A stretch of DNA of 50,621 nucleotides from Actinacidiphila rubida. GTDB taxonomy: Bacteria; Actinomycetota; Actinomycetes; Streptomycetales; Streptomycetaceae. The notes under the pieces are model-generated. The model worked only from the letters and a program-made list of their open reading frames with translations. It did not search any database and was not told where the DNA came from. This document shows, one piece after another, positions 50,501-50,621 of the stretch. Position numbers and translations under genes: made by a program. The stretch's first letter is position 1. Each line of letters opens with the position of its first letter. The DNA is taken from assembly GCF_900110255.1 (NCBI RefSeq), contig NZ_FODD01000049.1, positions 1-50,621 on the forward strand. Direction: 5' to 3'.

Positions 50501-50621
50501 CAGCGCGCCGGCGATCCGGTCGGTCGTCGGCTGCTCGGGCACCACCAGGCGGTAGTCGGCGCCGGGCGCGATGCCCAGCAGGTCGGTGTAGCCGCTGCCG
50601 GTCGCGTCGGGGCGCTGCCGG
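47591..50621 (-). CDS. Subtilase (S8) family peptidase, N-terminus cut by the window edge
   Basis: About 1010 codons are visible and the frame is open to the right edge. The visible catalytic part holds YTDLLGIAPGADYRLVVPE, a VVSISSNDG segment with the likely oxyanion Asn, and the nucleophile Ser in NGGTSASAPEIAAAAAVVL. The catalytic Asp and His lie beyond the edge. After about 300 residues a long region of beta-rich domains follows (VTYRVLAGGRTVAATARTLA; YDVRAVQGARGAEVEFSAP), ending with propeller-like repeats (AVVSYAAPGGTPYFGAGLWI; LSVVDLTTGTVLKTLAG; FAIGGHGGAEDAVQLD). Secretion is expected, but the signal peptide is outside the window. Large size points to a cell-surface or extracellular protease. 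Confidence 0.88.
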   Translation of the reverse strand, partial: RQRPDATGSGYTDLLGIAPGADYRLVVPEQPTTDRIAGALLAAAHQSPRPDVITASLGFGTDAQGFPGRYLEDDPVIRATVAAIVREGIVVSISSNDGTRLYTPAAVGPDGGSTPTDLAPNARAATVIDDDAESTTPSQVPDSGAIAAGGTTLDDTLASGTRGPATTAETRISGFGSFSSGFGSRVDLSAPSDNILAFSHAAGGSPSDVNVSLNGGTSASAPEIAAAAAVVLQAGRLGGHHLTPGQVRQVLEQTGRAVPTPPQIDRHLQVGPQIDVTAAAEKALGAGGAPALIRLSVAHRTTIGDLGGAFLEGTDQNRIDLGDRASGGTGEGLVGPVTFAGDVTNAPADASYSLTVGSTVFRSANPAIRVTPAQLLTAAGLPVTATADRSLTVTYRVLAGGRTVAATARTLAVGPSDGTYAEGAAPTAPATVAAGASVTVGYDLTGVAGTSEPELVLSTVGHWNPSLAPLFTAAWHQPLTAEKGTVTIPAGAFHGGGLYGIGIAQSGFGGNPLRVAYGEFAPVRVAGGTAGDRPDAPQLRGAGGATSHTAEVTRGAPEFTLDYDVRAVQGARGAEVEFSAPAPTLHGSLNTFTNANGTALDNDGVDTPSVLHRVLPGTSGHVRLDAAALGLTGSDSYGVRVLALDRNGKVAGQASPLSTLVFDDGLPPGGATVEGFAAAGDHSVAALARPDGGSEVRHYATATGRYGAVITSDAADGSAYQVVGATADRVLLAHRTASGGTRVETWDTSSDTLVGAGDLPSGATYVTGRVDSAHARGALLLHGDGNADEVLPVDLAAGKAADPIPADPGGVPAGTYGLMALDGSSGAVFLGKAAGPFNCLGGVTVARVDLAARTTTADGTASGCGHGLGSDGAGTLYDLSATVISVNIVPSGVISPIDEAAGTAAGGATALRVGKPAGLAVDGVHKIAVVSYAAPGGTPYFGAGLWIPDNNATGQLSVVDLTTGTVLKTLAGFAIGGHGGAEDAVQLDPATRTGWTYGPNDAQIQQFSY

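Overview
The window is very GC-rich DNA with strong G/C bias at third codon positions, many GTG starts, ATGA/GTGA start-stop overlaps and leaderless promoters. Gene content (SigG-type ECF sigma factor, WYL regulator, mycobacterial-type bL37, RICIN-tailed secreted enzymes, F420-type LLM oxidoreductase, NACHT-membrane protein) points to a Streptomyces or a close relative. It reads as ordinary to accessory chromosome: many one- or two-gene units, each next to its own regulator. I see no tRNA, rRNA, transposase, integrase or CRISPR array.

Layout. 1-7.6 kb: LacI regulator, RibD/DHFR-fold reductase, then a MacB/FtsX-type ABC exporter (ATPase, a 29-residue coupled ORF, permease) divergent from a histidine kinase/LuxR-type response regulator pair. 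7.7-12.3 kb: a 25-residue ribosomal protein bL37, a YdeP-type molybdopterin oxidoreductase, a decayed Clp ATPase remnant, a small hydrophilic protein, DoxX and a GreA-like factor. 12.4-15.5 kb: a class I isoprenoid synthase overlapping a membrane NACHT NTPase. 15.6-19.8 kb: alpha/beta hydrolase with a divergent HTH regulator, a 660-bp block of extragenic repeats, and a WYL regulator with a DinB-like protein. 19.9-24.3 kb: a frameshifted remnant, SigG-type sigma factor, cytochrome P450 and a secreted S53 (sedolisin) peptidase with a RICIN lectin tail. 24.8-31.9 kb: a seven-gene operon for hydroxyproline use. 32.0-38.4 kb: photolyase with a DUF2867-type SDR protein, and a secreted GH3 glycosidase with a RICIN tail. 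38.6-47.5 kb: MerR/LLM oxidoreductase, TetR/SDR, a small membrane protein, lipase maturation factor homologue, TPR-like protein, AhpD-like peroxidase, secreted amidase, and HxlR/NmrA-type reductase. 47.6 kb to the right edge: C-terminal part of a large subtilase.

The clearest pathway is the hydroxyproline operon, read on the minus strand: Xaa-Pro-type aminopeptidase, DapA-family deaminase, 4-hydroxyproline 2-epimerase, GntR regulator, and the three subunits of a D-hydroxyproline dehydrogenase. Four of the six junctions are 4-nt start-stop overlaps, and a 36-bp palindrome before the first gene is the probable GntR operator. The peptidase would release imino acids from Pro/Hyp peptides, the epimerase gives the D-epimer, the dehydrogenase gives pyrroline-4-hydroxy-2-carboxylate, and the deaminase gives alpha-ketoglutarate semialdehyde. 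The final aldehyde dehydrogenase and a transporter are not in the window.

The features I find least explained are the isoprenoid synthase/NACHT pair, the repeat block at 17.5-18.1 kb (two related long palindromes and three copies of an ~70-bp element, one inverted), the 29-residue ORF inside the ABC operon, and two decayed gene remnants.
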